Of a stretch of DNA of 64,000 nt, positions 25,419-33,655 are shown in pieces. This stretch comes from Janibacter terrae NBRC 107853 (lineage in GTDB: Bacteria > Actinomycetota > Actinomycetes > Actinomycetales > Dermatophilaceae): contig NZ_BCUV01000007.1 in assembly GCF_001591405.1 (NCBI RefSeq), positions 868,001-932,000 of the forward strand. The letters are read 5' to 3'. Under the pieces are notes generated by a model. That model did not search any database and had not been told where the DNA came from. It was given only the letters and a program-made list of their open reading frames with translations. A program made the position numbers and the translations under genes. Numbering within the stretch: position 1 is the first letter of the stretch; every line of letters starts with the position of its first letter.

Positions 25419-27089
25419 TCAGCCCCGTCGCAGCCGTCGGGTGAGCGGCCCGAGGACCTCGTCGACCTCGCGGACCCGCAGGCGGGCAGCGAGCACGAGC
25501 GCCACGCCGAGCACGACGAGCCCGACGACCGTGGTGATGACGACGGAGCCGAGCCAGGTCCCCTCGTCGACGACGAGCGCCAGCCCGCGCAGGACGCCGT
25601 ACCCGATCGCGGTCCCGACCGCGGTCGCCAGTGCGAGCCGCACGAGGGTGCGCACGACCGAGGACAGGCCCAGCGAGCCGAGGCGGTGGCGCAGCAGCCA
25701 CAGGCCGATGACGGCCGCGACGAGGTTGGACACGGTCTGGCCCAGGCCCACCCAGGTCGCGGCGTGGGTCGGTGGCCCGATGCTGCCGATGACCGTGAAG
25801 GTCAGCGCGATGCCCGTGACCACGAGCTGCAGGACGAAGGGGGTGCGTCCGTCCTCGTAGGCGTAGTAGGCCCGCTGCACGAGGAAGAACCACCCGTACG
25901 GGACGAGGCCGAGCATCATCGCGAAGAGCACCCCCACGGACGCGTCGGTCTGCACGCGCGGCGTGCCGGGCAGGACCGCTGCCAGCAGGTGCGGGGCGAC
26001 GAGCAGGATGGCGGCCGTGCCGGGGACGAGCAGGACGCCGGGCATCGTCAGCCCGCGCCGCAGGTCCGCCGTGACGGCCGCGGTGTCGTCGTCGTGCGCG
26101 GCGTGCGAGATGCGGGTGAAGAGCGCGGTGACGAGCGAGACGGTGATGATCCCGTGCGGCAGCATGAAGAGGAGGAAGGCGTTGGCGTAGGCGGTGAGGC
26201 CAGCGCCCTCGACCCCTTCCGCTTGTGCGGCGTGCAGCGCGCCCGTCAGCACGCGGGAGTTGACGAGGTAGGCGAGCTGGCCGACGGCCACGGCGGCGAA
26301 GGCCCACATCGCCATCCGCGAGGCGCCCCGCAGGCCGCTGCCACGCAGCCCCCACACCGGCCGGAACCGCAGCCCGGTGCGCCGCAGGGCCGGGACGAGG
26401 GCGAGCGCCTGCAGGGCGATCGACAGCGTCGCCGTCCCACCGAGCACGGCGATCATCGTCGGGTCCCACGAGGAGACCGGCCCCTGCCTCGGCTGGTCGG
26501 CCAGGACGAACCACAGCAGACCACCGATCGCCACGACATTGGCCAGCGCGGGCGCCCACATGAAGGCCCCGAAGCGGTGGTGCGCCGTCAGGACCTGGCC
26601 GAGCAGCGTGTACAGCCCGTAGAAGAAGACCTGCGGCAGGCACAGCACCGCGAAGGCGGTCGCGAGGGTGCGCGCCTCCGGCGGCCAGCTGCTGGAGACG
26701 ACGAGCGAGACGAGCAGCGGTGCCGCGAGCGTCAGCAGGACCGTCACGCCCGCCAGGGCCGCGACGGAGATGGTGAGCAGCCGGTTGATGTAGGTCTCGC
26801 CACCGTCGGCATCCCGCATCGCCCGGGTGATCTGCGGGACGATCACGGCGTTGAGCACGCCGCCGGCGATGAGCAGGTGGAAGATGTTGGGCAGCGTGTT
26901 GGCGGCGTTCCACGCGTCGGCGGCGATGATCGTCAGGCCGACGACGTAGGCCGTGAGGCTGTTGCGGGCGAAGCCCAGGACGCGGGAGAAGAGGGTGCCG
27001 GTGGCCATGACGGCGCTCGAGCGGCCGATGTCCGGCGCGCTGCGCCCACCGTCGCCGAGCGCCTCGTCCGGCGTGGCGGCCTCGCTCAT
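25419..27089 (-). CDS. murJ: lipid II flippase MurJ (MviN)
   Basis: A 556-residue MOP-superfamily transporter with about 14 membrane spans. Conserved blocks include SRVLGFARNSLTAYVVGLTI near the N-terminus and ANTLPNIFHLLIAGGVLNAV for lipid II handling. It flips lipid II for peptidoglycan synthesis. Unlike the mycobacterial MviN it ends after the membrane domain (RLRRG), with the pseudokinase in the next gene 76 bp downstream. The ATG at 27089 overlaps the DUF6049 stop (ATGA). Confidence 0.93.
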   Translation of the reverse strand: MSEAATPDEALGDGGRSAPDIGRSSAVMATGTLFSRVLGFARNSLTAYVVGLTIIAADAWNAANTLPNIFHLLIAGGVLNAVIVPQITRAMRDADGGETYINRLLTISVAALAGVTVLLTLAAPLLVSLVVSSSWPPEARTLATAFAVLCLPQVFFYGLYTLLGQVLTAHHRFGAFMWAPALANVVAIGGLLWFVLADQPRQGPVSSWDPTMIAVLGGTATLSIALQALALVPALRRTGLRFRPVWGLRGSGLRGASRMAMWAFAAVAVGQLAYLVNSRVLTGALHAAQAEGVEGAGLTAYANAFLLFMLPHGIITVSLVTALFTRISHAAHDDDTAAVTADLRRGLTMPGVLLVPGTAAILLVAPHLLAAVLPGTPRVQTDASVGVLFAMMLGLVPYGWFFLVQRAYYAYEDGRTPFVLQLVVTGIALTFTVIGSIGPPTHAATWVGLGQTVSNLVAAVIGLWLLRHRLGSLGLSSVVRTLVRLALATAVGTAIGYGVLRGLALVVDEGTWLGSVVITTVVGLVVLGVALVLAARLRVREVDEVLGPLTRRLRRG

Positions 27090-29170
27090 GCGTCGTGTCC
27101 CTCGGGCTCGGTGGTCCTGGCGGTGGCCGCCGGCGAGCGGCGGCCGCCCCGCACGCTACGCCAGGTGCCGGCCGCGAGGAGCAGGACGGCCGCGCCGCCG
27201 ACCAGCCAGTAGATCGAGTCACCCGTCGGCCGCACCCGCACGTGGAGCGTCGCCGGGGCGGAGAGCCGGTGCCCGGCCGGCGTCGTGACGCCCACGTCGA
27301 CCGGCACCTGCCCGGCGGCGAGGGCGGAGGCCTGCACGGTGACGGTCTGGCGCCCCCCCGGGCCGATGGTCACCGGGTCCGGTGGCGCGTCGATGCGCAG
27401 CGAGGGGTTGCGCGGGGTGAGCCGCACCACGAGGTTGGACAGCTCGACGTCGGTGTTGTTGATGACGGTGATCTGCAGCCGCCCGGTGTCGGCGAAGAAG
27501 TTGACGTCACCGGAGGAGACGACGAGGTCGTCGCGGGCCAGGGTCACGGCGTCGTGCAGGTGATGGTGCAGCCGGATGAAGTCGTAGGAGTCCGAGCGCC
27601 ACCGCGTGGACGTCAGCTGGTGGAGCGCCGGCTGCACGACCCGCCGCCACGACGTGCCGTCGGAGCGGACGGAGGCGAAGGTCGCCATCGCCCGCTCGTC
27701 GCGCTGGACGCGGCGCGCCCGCTCCGGGGTGAGGAGCGGGGCGGGGGCGGGGTCCCCCTTCGTCGCCTCGGCGATCTGTCCCGGCGTGCGCGCGACGAAG
27801 GTGGGGTCGGCCTGCGCGGACTCCGCCAGCACCGAGGAGAGGCTGCCCGGCTCCAGCCACGGGATGCGACCGGCCCCGTCGCGCAGCAGCTGCCAGGCGT
27901 CGACCTCTGGCTGGCTGTCCCGGTCCGGGACGACGAGCACGGTGCGGCTCGTCCCGGGCCGCTCCGCGAGCAGCTCGGCGGTCTCGGCGACGAGCCGCTG
28001 CCGCGCCAGGGTCACGTCGTCGGTGGACTCGAGGTCGGAGACGAGGTCGGACAGGGCGCTGTCGGTGACGACGAGCGGGGTCCCGTCGCTCGTGCGCGCG
28101 CCGCCGGTCGGCGTGAAGCCGCCGGGCTGCAGGCTCGTGCCGGGCACGAGGACCGTCGGCCGGTTGCCCGAGGGCCGCAGCTGGTAGAGGGCGCTCGCCC
28201 GCTCGCTCGTCACGAGCCCGTCGGCGGGCCACATGACGTCGCTGCGCGCGCCCAGGCCGCGGGCCACGCTCGTGCCGCGCTTGACGCGGGGGGCGACGAG
28301 CCGGTGGGCCTCGGGGGAGGCGGCGCCCGCGGCGACGTCCGCGTCGGCGTCGGGCAGGACGAGGGTGCGGCTCGCGACGAGGCGACGGCGCAGGGTGGCC
28401 GCCCGCTCGGCCCGGACCGTGCGCTCCTCCTCGCTGATGCCGGTGTCCTCCACACCCGAGTCCTCGGACGGCTGGGGGACGTCGAGCAGGGCGGGGTCGA
28501 GCAGCCACGCCTCGTCCTCGCCGGGCGGGTCGGCGGTGAGCCGGGCCAGCCGCGAGTCCGGTCCGACCGCCTCCTGCCAGGTCTGCGTGCGGGTCGTGCC
28601 GGACTCGCCGAAGAGCTCGCGGTCGCCGGGCAGCAGCAGCGGCAGGCCCCAGACCATGCGCAGCGGCTCGTACTCCTTGGCCCGGTGCACCCCGAGGAAG
28701 GTGTGCACCGCGGTCGCCTCGGTCTGCACGCTGAGCCGGACGGCCCCGGCCGCGGTCCCGGGCAGGAGGTCGGCACCGTCCACGGTCAGGGCGAAGGGGG
28801 TGGACCCACCCGACGGGACGTCGAGGGGTGACGTGGTGTCCAGGGCCGTACCGAGGACGGGATCCTCGCCCTCGGCCCAGGCGTCCAGCCCGGCGCGGTC
28901 GGTCTCCCCGGGCTGCACGACGAGGGCCATGCGCTGGTCCTCGAGGGTGCCGTTGCCGGTGTTGGTCACGCGTCCCCGGACGGTGGCGGTGCCGTCGCCG
29001 TCGACGACGGGGGTGATCGAGGTGATCGTGATGCGGGCGTCCCCGGGCTCCGCGGCGCGCCCGGCGGACATGGCGGACGTGGGTACGGCAAGGCCGGGCA
29101 GCAGGACGGGCGCGGCGAGCAGGAGCGCGGCGCCCCCGCGTGTCAGGCGTCGCCGGCGAGCCGCTGCCAC
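27086..29170 (-). CDS. DUF6049 family secreted/membrane-anchored protein
   Basis: A 694-residue protein. The signal peptide is within residues 1-33 (RRRRLTRGGAALLLAAPVLL). The large extracytoplasmic part has beta-sandwich-like strands and a final immunoglobulin-like domain (ITVINNTDVELSNLVVRLTP). One C-terminal membrane helix (SIYWLVGGAAVLLLAAGTW) is followed by a short basic tail. Actinobacterial DUF6049 proteins always sit beside murJ and pcnA, and are thought to take part in cell-wall assembly; the function is unknown. The GTG at 29170 is the only start that keeps the signal peptide, and it overlaps the Nudix gene by 28 bp. Confidence 0.8.
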   Translation of the reverse strand: MAAARRRRLTRGGAALLLAAPVLLPGLAVPTSAMSAGRAAEPGDARITITSITPVVDGDGTATVRGRVTNTGNGTLEDQRMALVVQPGETDRAGLDAWAEGEDPVLGTALDTTSPLDVPSGGSTPFALTVDGADLLPGTAAGAVRLSVQTEATAVHTFLGVHRAKEYEPLRMVWGLPLLLPGDRELFGESGTTRTQTWQEAVGPDSRLARLTADPPGEDEAWLLDPALLDVPQPSEDSGVEDTGISEEERTVRAERAATLRRRLVASRTLVLPDADADVAAGAASPEAHRLVAPRVKRGTSVARGLGARSDVMWPADGLVTSERASALYQLRPSGNRPTVLVPGTSLQPGGFTPTGGARTSDGTPLVVTDSALSDLVSDLESTDDVTLARQRLVAETAELLAERPGTSRTVLVVPDRDSQPEVDAWQLLRDGAGRIPWLEPGSLSSVLAESAQADPTFVARTPGQIAEATKGDPAPAPLLTPERARRVQRDERAMATFASVRSDGTSWRRVVQPALHQLTSTRWRSDSYDFIRLHHHLHDAVTLARDDLVVSSGDVNFFADTGRLQITVINNTDVELSNLVVRLTPRNPSLRIDAPPDPVTIGPGGRQTVTVQASALAAGQVPVDVGVTTPAGHRLSAPATLHVRVRPTGDSIYWLVGGAAVLLLAAGTWRSVRGGRRSPAATARTTEPEGHDA

Positions 29171-29625
29171 GCCTCCCTCGCGATGCGTCGTTCGTTGGGG
29201 AAGGTCAGGTGCCGGTGCGCCTCGCGCAGCGGCAGCCAGGCGACGTCGACGGCCTCGTGGTCGGGGTCGTTGTCGATCGTCAGGTACCCGCCGATGGCCT
29301 CGAGCAGGTAGTGGTGCACGAACTTGTGGATCCGCCGGTCGGACGTGGCGAACCAGTAGTCGATGGTGCCGAGCTCGACGAGGACGCGGGCCTCGATGCC
29401 GGTCTCCTCGGCGACCTCGCGGGCCGCGGTCTCGACGAGGGTCTCCTCGCCCTCGATGTGCCCCTTGGGCAGGCACCACTCGAGGCGCCCGGCGCGGTTG
29501 CGGCGGGCGATGACGGCGATGCGGGCCTCCCCTTCGTGCACGTCGACGACGACACCGCCGGCGCTCCGCTCCTCGACGGCAGGCAGCCGACGCTGCGAAC
29601 CGGAGGCGTGGGCGGGGTGCGTCAT
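29143..29625 (-). CDS. Nudix hydrolase
   Basis: A 160-residue Nudix enzyme with the Nudix box GHIEGEETLVETAAREVAEE followed by TG (about residues 56-78), preceded by RLEWCLPK. It is of the MutT/ADP-ribose pyrophosphatase-like group; the substrate is unknown. No Shine-Dalgarno precedes the ATG at 29625, but TACAGT ends 6 nt upstream, so the mRNA is probably leaderless. It is divergent from pcnA, a conserved actinobacterial pair. Confidence 0.92.
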   Translation of the reverse strand: MTHPAHASGSQRRLPAVEERSAGGVVVDVHEGEARIAVIARRNRAGRLEWCLPKGHIEGEETLVETAAREVAEETGIEARVLVELGTIDYWFATSDRRIHKFVHHYLLEAIGGYLTIDNDPDHEAVDVAWLPLREAHRHLTFPNERRIAREAWQRLAGDA

Positions 29626-29686
29626 GTGGTCACTGTAGCCATCCCGTCCGAGACCGCCCGGTGGCGCGGCAGTAACCTTGGGGCCC

Positions 29687-31132
29687 ATGTCCTCCCCTGC
29701 CCTGCCCCCCGAGATCCTGCGTGCCGCGGTGGCCCACCTGGCCCCGGCCGTGCCGCTGCTCACGGACCTCGGGCAGCGCTTCGCGCAGGACGGCCACGAG
29801 CTGGCCCTCGTCGGCGGACCCGTGCGCGACGCCTTCCTCGGGCGCACCAGCGGCGACCTCGACTTCACGACCTCCGCGTCGCCGGAGGAGACGGAGTCGA
29901 TCCTCGCGGACTGGGGCGACGCGCACTGGGACATGGGTCGCGAGTTCGGCACGATCGGCGCGCGACGTGGATCCGACACCGTCGAGGTGACGACCTATCG
30001 CGCCGACGCGTACGACGGCGTGACCCGCAAGCCGGTCGTCGCCTTCGGCGACAACCTCGAGGACGACCTCGTCCGGCGGGACTTCACCGTCAACTCCATG
30101 GCACTGCGGCTGCCCGACCTCGAGCTCGTCGACCCGCACGGCGGGATGATCGACCTCGCCGCGGGGCGGCTGCGCACCCCGTCGGCCCCCGAGGTCTCCT
30201 TCTCCGACGACCCGCTGCGGATGATGCGCGCGGCCCGGTTCGTCGCCCAGCTCGGGCTGGTGCCCGCGCCGGAGGTCCTCGCGGCGATGACCGAGTCCGC
30301 GTCGACCCTGCAGATCGTCTCGGCCGAGCGCATCCGGGACGAGCTGGTCAAGCTCCTGCTCGGCGCCGACCCGGTCGCGGGCCTGCGCGTCCTCGTCGAC
30401 ACCGGCCTGGCCGAGGAAGTGCTCCCCGAGCTGCCCGCCCTGCGTCTGGAGATCGACGAGCACCACCGGCACAAGGACGTCTACGAGCACTCCCTCACCG
30501 TCCTCCAGCAGGCGATCGACCTGGAGACCGACGACGAGGGTGCCGTCCCCGCGCCCGACCTCGTCCTGCGCCTCGCCGCCCTCATGCACGACATCGGCAA
30601 GCCGCGCACGCGGCGCTTCGAGCCCGACGGCGGCGTCTCCTTCCACCACCACGACGTCGTCGGTGCCAAGCTCACGGCCAAGCGGATGCGGGCGCTGCGG
30701 TTCGACAAGGAGACGACGAAGGGGGTCGCCCGCCTCGTCGAGCTGCACCTGCGCTTCCACGGGTACGGCGACGGGCAGTGGACCGACTCCGCGGTGCGCC
30801 GCTATGTCACGGACGCCGGTCCCCTCCTCGAGCGGCTCCACCGGCTGACCCGGGCGGACTGCACCACCCGCAACCAGCGCAAGGCGACCCGGCTGCGCCG
30901 TGCCTACGACGACCTCGAGCAGCGCATCGCGGTCATCCGTGAGCAGGAGGAGCTGGACTCGATCCGTCCCGAGCTCGACGGCAACCAGATCGCCGAGGTG
31001 CTCGGGATCCCGCCGGGGCCCGTGCTCGGGGAGGCCTACCGGTACCTGCTGCAGGTGCGCCTCGACGAGGGCCCGATCGGCGAGGACGCCGCGGCGCAGC
31101 GGCTGCGGACCTGGTGGGCGCAGCGCGGCTGA
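29687..31132 (+). CDS. pcnA: CCA tRNA nucleotidyltransferase / poly(A) polymerase family with HD domain
   Basis: A 481-residue protein. The nucleotidyltransferase head contains LVGGPVRDAFLGRTSGDLDF (metal-binding D-x-D), then VRRDFTVNSMALRL and the RNA-binding block DDPLRMMRAARF. The C-terminal HD domain has the motif LMHDIGKPRTR and HHHDVVGAKL. It adds or repairs CCA at tRNA 3' ends. The ATG at 29687 has no ribosome site; TAACCT ends 8 nt upstream, which suits a leaderless transcript. It is divergent from the Nudix gene. Confidence 0.93.
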   Translation: MSSPALPPEILRAAVAHLAPAVPLLTDLGQRFAQDGHELALVGGPVRDAFLGRTSGDLDFTTSASPEETESILADWGDAHWDMGREFGTIGARRGSDTVEVTTYRADAYDGVTRKPVVAFGDNLEDDLVRRDFTVNSMALRLPDLELVDPHGGMIDLAAGRLRTPSAPEVSFSDDPLRMMRAARFVAQLGLVPAPEVLAAMTESASTLQIVSAERIRDELVKLLLGADPVAGLRVLVDTGLAEEVLPELPALRLEIDEHHRHKDVYEHSLTVLQQAIDLETDDEGAVPAPDLVLRLAALMHDIGKPRTRRFEPDGGVSFHHHDVVGAKLTAKRMRALRFDKETTKGVARLVELHLRFHGYGDGQWTDSAVRRYVTDAGPLLERLHRLTRADCTTRNQRKATRLRRAYDDLEQRIAVIREQEELDSIRPELDGNQIAEVLGIPPGPVLGEAYRYLLQVRLDEGPIGEDAAAQRLRTWWAQRG

Positions 31133-31150
31133 CCCGGCGGGGGAGCCGGC

Positions 31151-31196
31151 GGGGAGTGCTCCCCATGTCCTCCCCGACCCTGCTCGCCCTAGGTTT
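31151..31196 (+). promoter_or_regulatory. promoter with GGGGAG-N2-CTCCCC palindrome (site A)
   Basis: The palindrome GGGGAGTGCTCCCC plus ATGT (31151-31168) lies 40 bp (start to start) ahead of a -10-like TAGGTT (31191-31196). The large WXG100 gene starts 53 bp after that. The same arrangement occurs at 49715, 58373 and 62307. The palindrome position, around -45, suits an activator. Confidence 0.65.
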
Positions 31197-31243
31197 GTCG
31201 CGACACCGATGACGACGGCCTCCGGGCCCACCAGGGAGACGAC

Positions 31244-32578
31244 ATGGCCGTGCAGCAGGGCATGGACACTGCCAGGATCCGGCAGATCGCGAGCCGGCTG
31301 GAGACGCAGGCGGACAAGCTCGCCGACATCGTCGCGCGCGGGGGCACCAGCGCCAACGTCCTCTCGGCCAACTGGGCGGGGGCGGACGTGCGCCGGATGC
31401 TCACCACCTGGCAGGACGAGGCGAGCCGGCAGCTGACCGCCGCCTCGGACACGGTGCGCCAGGCCTCCCGGGCCCTGGTGCGCAACGCCGACGACCAGGA
31501 CGACACCTCGGACGTCGTCGGGGGCGGGTCCGGTGGCCCGGGCGGTCCCGCAGGACCGGGCGGCCCTGGTGGACCCGGTGGACCCGGTGAGAGCCCCGGC
31601 GGTCCCGGCGGGGACCCCACCGAGGAGACCAAGGTCACCAAGGGCAACATCGAGTACCCCGGCAGGGACGCGCCCTGGGTCAAGGTCAACACGGACGGGT
31701 CCGGCGGCAAGCACTACTACGACCCGGTGACCGGCAAGCGGTGGCAGGAGTCGCCGGGTGGGACCTACGAGTCCTCGCAGGACCGCTTCGGGCACGACAG
31801 CGACACCCGCAAGGGCCCGGTCGGCGACACCGGCTGGGAGCGCGAGTCCACCCGCGGCGACGGGGGCGGGCACCGTGAGTACGGCGAGAAGTGGTCGAAG
31901 GAGAAGTCCTTCGACGACAACATCGGGCAGGACGTCAAGAAGGTCACGGACAACGTCCGCAGCGAGCCGATCGTCGAGCAGAAGCTCTGGGAGGAGGGCG
32001 GGGAGAAGCAGTGGGTCTCCGCCCGGGCCGGTGACGAGCAGACCGGTGCCAGCATCGCGCTCGCCGAGGCCAAGGCCAGGACCGAGGGCACGGCCGGCAT
32101 CGACGCGACGCGCGGCGCCTACGTGGAGGCGGCCGCGGAGGCGGGCGTCTACCTCGGCAAGGGCGAGGCCCACTACGGCAACGAGCACGGCACCCAGGCC
32201 CAGGTCGAGGGCTACGTCGCCGGCGCGGAGGCCGAGGCGAGCGGCACCGCGCAGATCGGCCCCGGCGGCGCGAAGGTCGACCTCGGCGTCGAGGCCTTCG
32301 CCGGCGGCAAGATCGAAGGGGGCGTCAACCAGGACCTCGGGCCCGCGGAGGTCGGTGTGGCCGGCGAGCTGTCGTACGGCATCGGGGCCCACGCCGACCT
32401 CGACGCGGAGGCGGGCTGGGACAAGGTCGGCGTCGAGGTCGACGTGGGCGCCACCCTCGGCATCGGTGGCGGCGTGAAGTTCGACGTCTCCGTCTCGCCG
32501 AAGGAGATCGTCGACGGGCTCGGGGACGCCGGCCAGGCCATCGCCGACTCCGAGCTCAACCCCGCCAACTGGTGGTGA
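31244..32578 (+). CDS. WXG100-headed large protein, putative type VII secretion effector
   Basis: A 444-residue protein. Residues 1-90 are a WXG100 domain with a WAG turn, clearly homologous to the small WXG100 protein at 50162 (both read MDxxRIRxIA, NWxGxD, WQDxA, NADxQDD). A Gly/Pro collagen-like linker follows (about 95-125), then a polar region with a YDPVTGKRW segment. The last 150 residues are Gly/Ala/Val alternating repeats (GAEAEASGTAQIG, VDLGVEAFAGG), possibly beta-rich. WXG-headed proteins are ESX substrates. No known toxin residues are recognised. It is the first gene of the secretion block and has palindrome promoter A. Confidence 0.7.
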   Translation: MAVQQGMDTARIRQIASRLETQADKLADIVARGGTSANVLSANWAGADVRRMLTTWQDEASRQLTAASDTVRQASRALVRNADDQDDTSDVVGGGSGGPGGPAGPGGPGGPGGPGESPGGPGGDPTEETKVTKGNIEYPGRDAPWVKVNTDGSGGKHYYDPVTGKRWQESPGGTYESSQDRFGHDSDTRKGPVGDTGWERESTRGDGGGHREYGEKWSKEKSFDDNIGQDVKKVTDNVRSEPIVEQKLWEEGGEKQWVSARAGDEQTGASIALAEAKARTEGTAGIDATRGAYVEAAAEAGVYLGKGEAHYGNEHGTQAQVEGYVAGAEAEASGTAQIGPGGAKVDLGVEAFAGGKIEGGVNQDLGPAEVGVAGELSYGIGAHADLDAEAGWDKVGVEVDVGATLGIGGGVKFDVSVSPKEIVDGLGDAGQAIADSELNPANWW

Positions 32579-32657
32579 CCCCCCTTCGTCCACCGGGTGG
32601 CAGGCTGGCACCGGACCTGCTCGCCCATGACCACCCCATGAACCCCAGGAGTGCAGC

Positions 32658-33137
32658 ATGACCACGACCGTCACGTACCCGAGCGAGGTCGTCCCCGGCC
32701 CGCCGCCGATCCGGCTCGAGATGCCGGACGGCTGGACCCACGTGTGGGCACCCGAGACGCTGATCGCCATCCGCGACGACGCCCAGGGTGTCGACCACTT
32801 CCTCGCCAACGTCGTCGTCCGCTACTACCAGCGGATGGCTCCCTTCGGCGGCGAGGAGATCCACGCCGAGCTGCAGGAGTACGTCGACGCGCGCCGCGAC
32901 GGCGAGCTCAGCCCGCTCAGGTCGCAGACCGTCGGGGACCGCGAGTGGCTCGGTGCCGAGCTCGCCTTCGTCGACGACCAGGCGGGGACCGTCGGGCAGG
33001 CGCACTGGTTCACCGCCCAGCAGACCCACGACGTGCTCGACGTCATCCAGGTGACCGGCTCGTACGCGGGCTCGCGCCGGGAGACCGACTACGCCATCAT
33101 CGACCGCGTCGTCGACTCCATCCGGGTCAACCCCTGA
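32658..33137 (+). CDS. LpqN-like small protein (PsbP/Mog1-like fold)
   Basis: A 159-residue soluble protein without a signal peptide. The pattern TYPSEVVPGPPPIRLEMPDG then W...IAIRDD...FLANVVVRYYQR resembles the actinobacterial LpqN/LpqT family. It is a paralogue of the next gene (shared TYPSEVxPGPP start, NVVVR, closing VTGS...RV). It follows the putative effector directly, so an adaptor, chaperone or immunity role is possible. T6SS Eag chaperones (DUF1795) have the same general fold (known); the link here is inference. Confidence 0.55.
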   Translation: MTTTVTYPSEVVPGPPPIRLEMPDGWTHVWAPETLIAIRDDAQGVDHFLANVVVRYYQRMAPFGGEEIHAELQEYVDARRDGELSPLRSQTVGDREWLGAELAFVDDQAGTVGQAHWFTAQQTHDVLDVIQVTGSYAGSRRETDYAIIDRVVDSIRVNP

Positions 33138-33181
33138 CGGATCGGACATGATGGACGTGGACCAGGGAGGTACCACCACAC

Positions 33182-33655
33182 ATGCCAGAGCTGACCTATC
33201 CGAGTGAGGTCTTCCCGGGACCTCCCGGAGTGACGATCGACGTGCCCGACACCTGGGCACCGGTGCGGGTCGGGGGGACGCTGCTGTCCTGCCGGCGCGT
33301 GGAGAGCGAGCAGGACTTCGCGCCCAATGTCGTCGTCCGCGGGTTCCAGCGCACCTCCGACTTCACCATGCGCCACGCCCTCGAGGAGCTGCGCAGCTTC
33401 GTCGCCGACCAGGCCGAGGGGCACGTCGACGAGCCCTTCGAGCTCGAGCTCGCGGGGGTCCCCTTCCTCGGGGTCAACGTCTCGTGGAAGGACCCCGAGA
33501 TCGGGACCGTCGTGCAGATCCACCTCTTCGCCGGCTCCCGGCGCGGCCGCATCGTCGACCTGGTCCAGGCGACGGGCTCCGTCGGCGGCGACGACGCGCA
33601 GAGCTCCTACGCCGAGGTGCAGCAGATCCTCCAGACCCTCCGAGTGACGAAGTGA
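33182..33655 (+). CDS. LpqN-like small protein, tandem paralogue
   Basis: A 157-residue cytosolic-looking protein, paralogous to the preceding gene: start MPELTYPSEVFPGPPGVTID, core FAPNVVVRGFQR, ending in VQATGSVGG then LQTLRV. GGGAGG lies upstream of the ATG (33165-33170). The tandem copies have diverged strongly, so they probably serve different partners. The last bases overlap the start of the phosphatase gene (GTGA), so the two are co-translated. Confidence 0.55.
   Translation: MPELTYPSEVFPGPPGVTIDVPDTWAPVRVGGTLLSCRRVESEQDFAPNVVVRGFQRTSDFTMRHALEELRSFVADQAEGHVDEPFELELAGVPFLGVNVSWKDPEIGTVVQIHLFAGSRRGRIVDLVQATGSVGGDDAQSSYAEVQQILQTLRVTK

Noticed and set aside
31244-32578. A specific toxin activity for the C-terminal part of the large WXG100 protein
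   Set aside because: No nuclease, deaminase, NADase or ADP-ribosylation motif could be seen; the Gly/Ala-rich repeats are compatible with a structural protein. Left as unassigned.
29630-32809. A 1059-codon minus-strand open frame over pcnA and the WXG100-headed gene
   Set aside because: It is antisense to two well-supported genes and shows no family features; a typical shadow frame in high-GC DNA.
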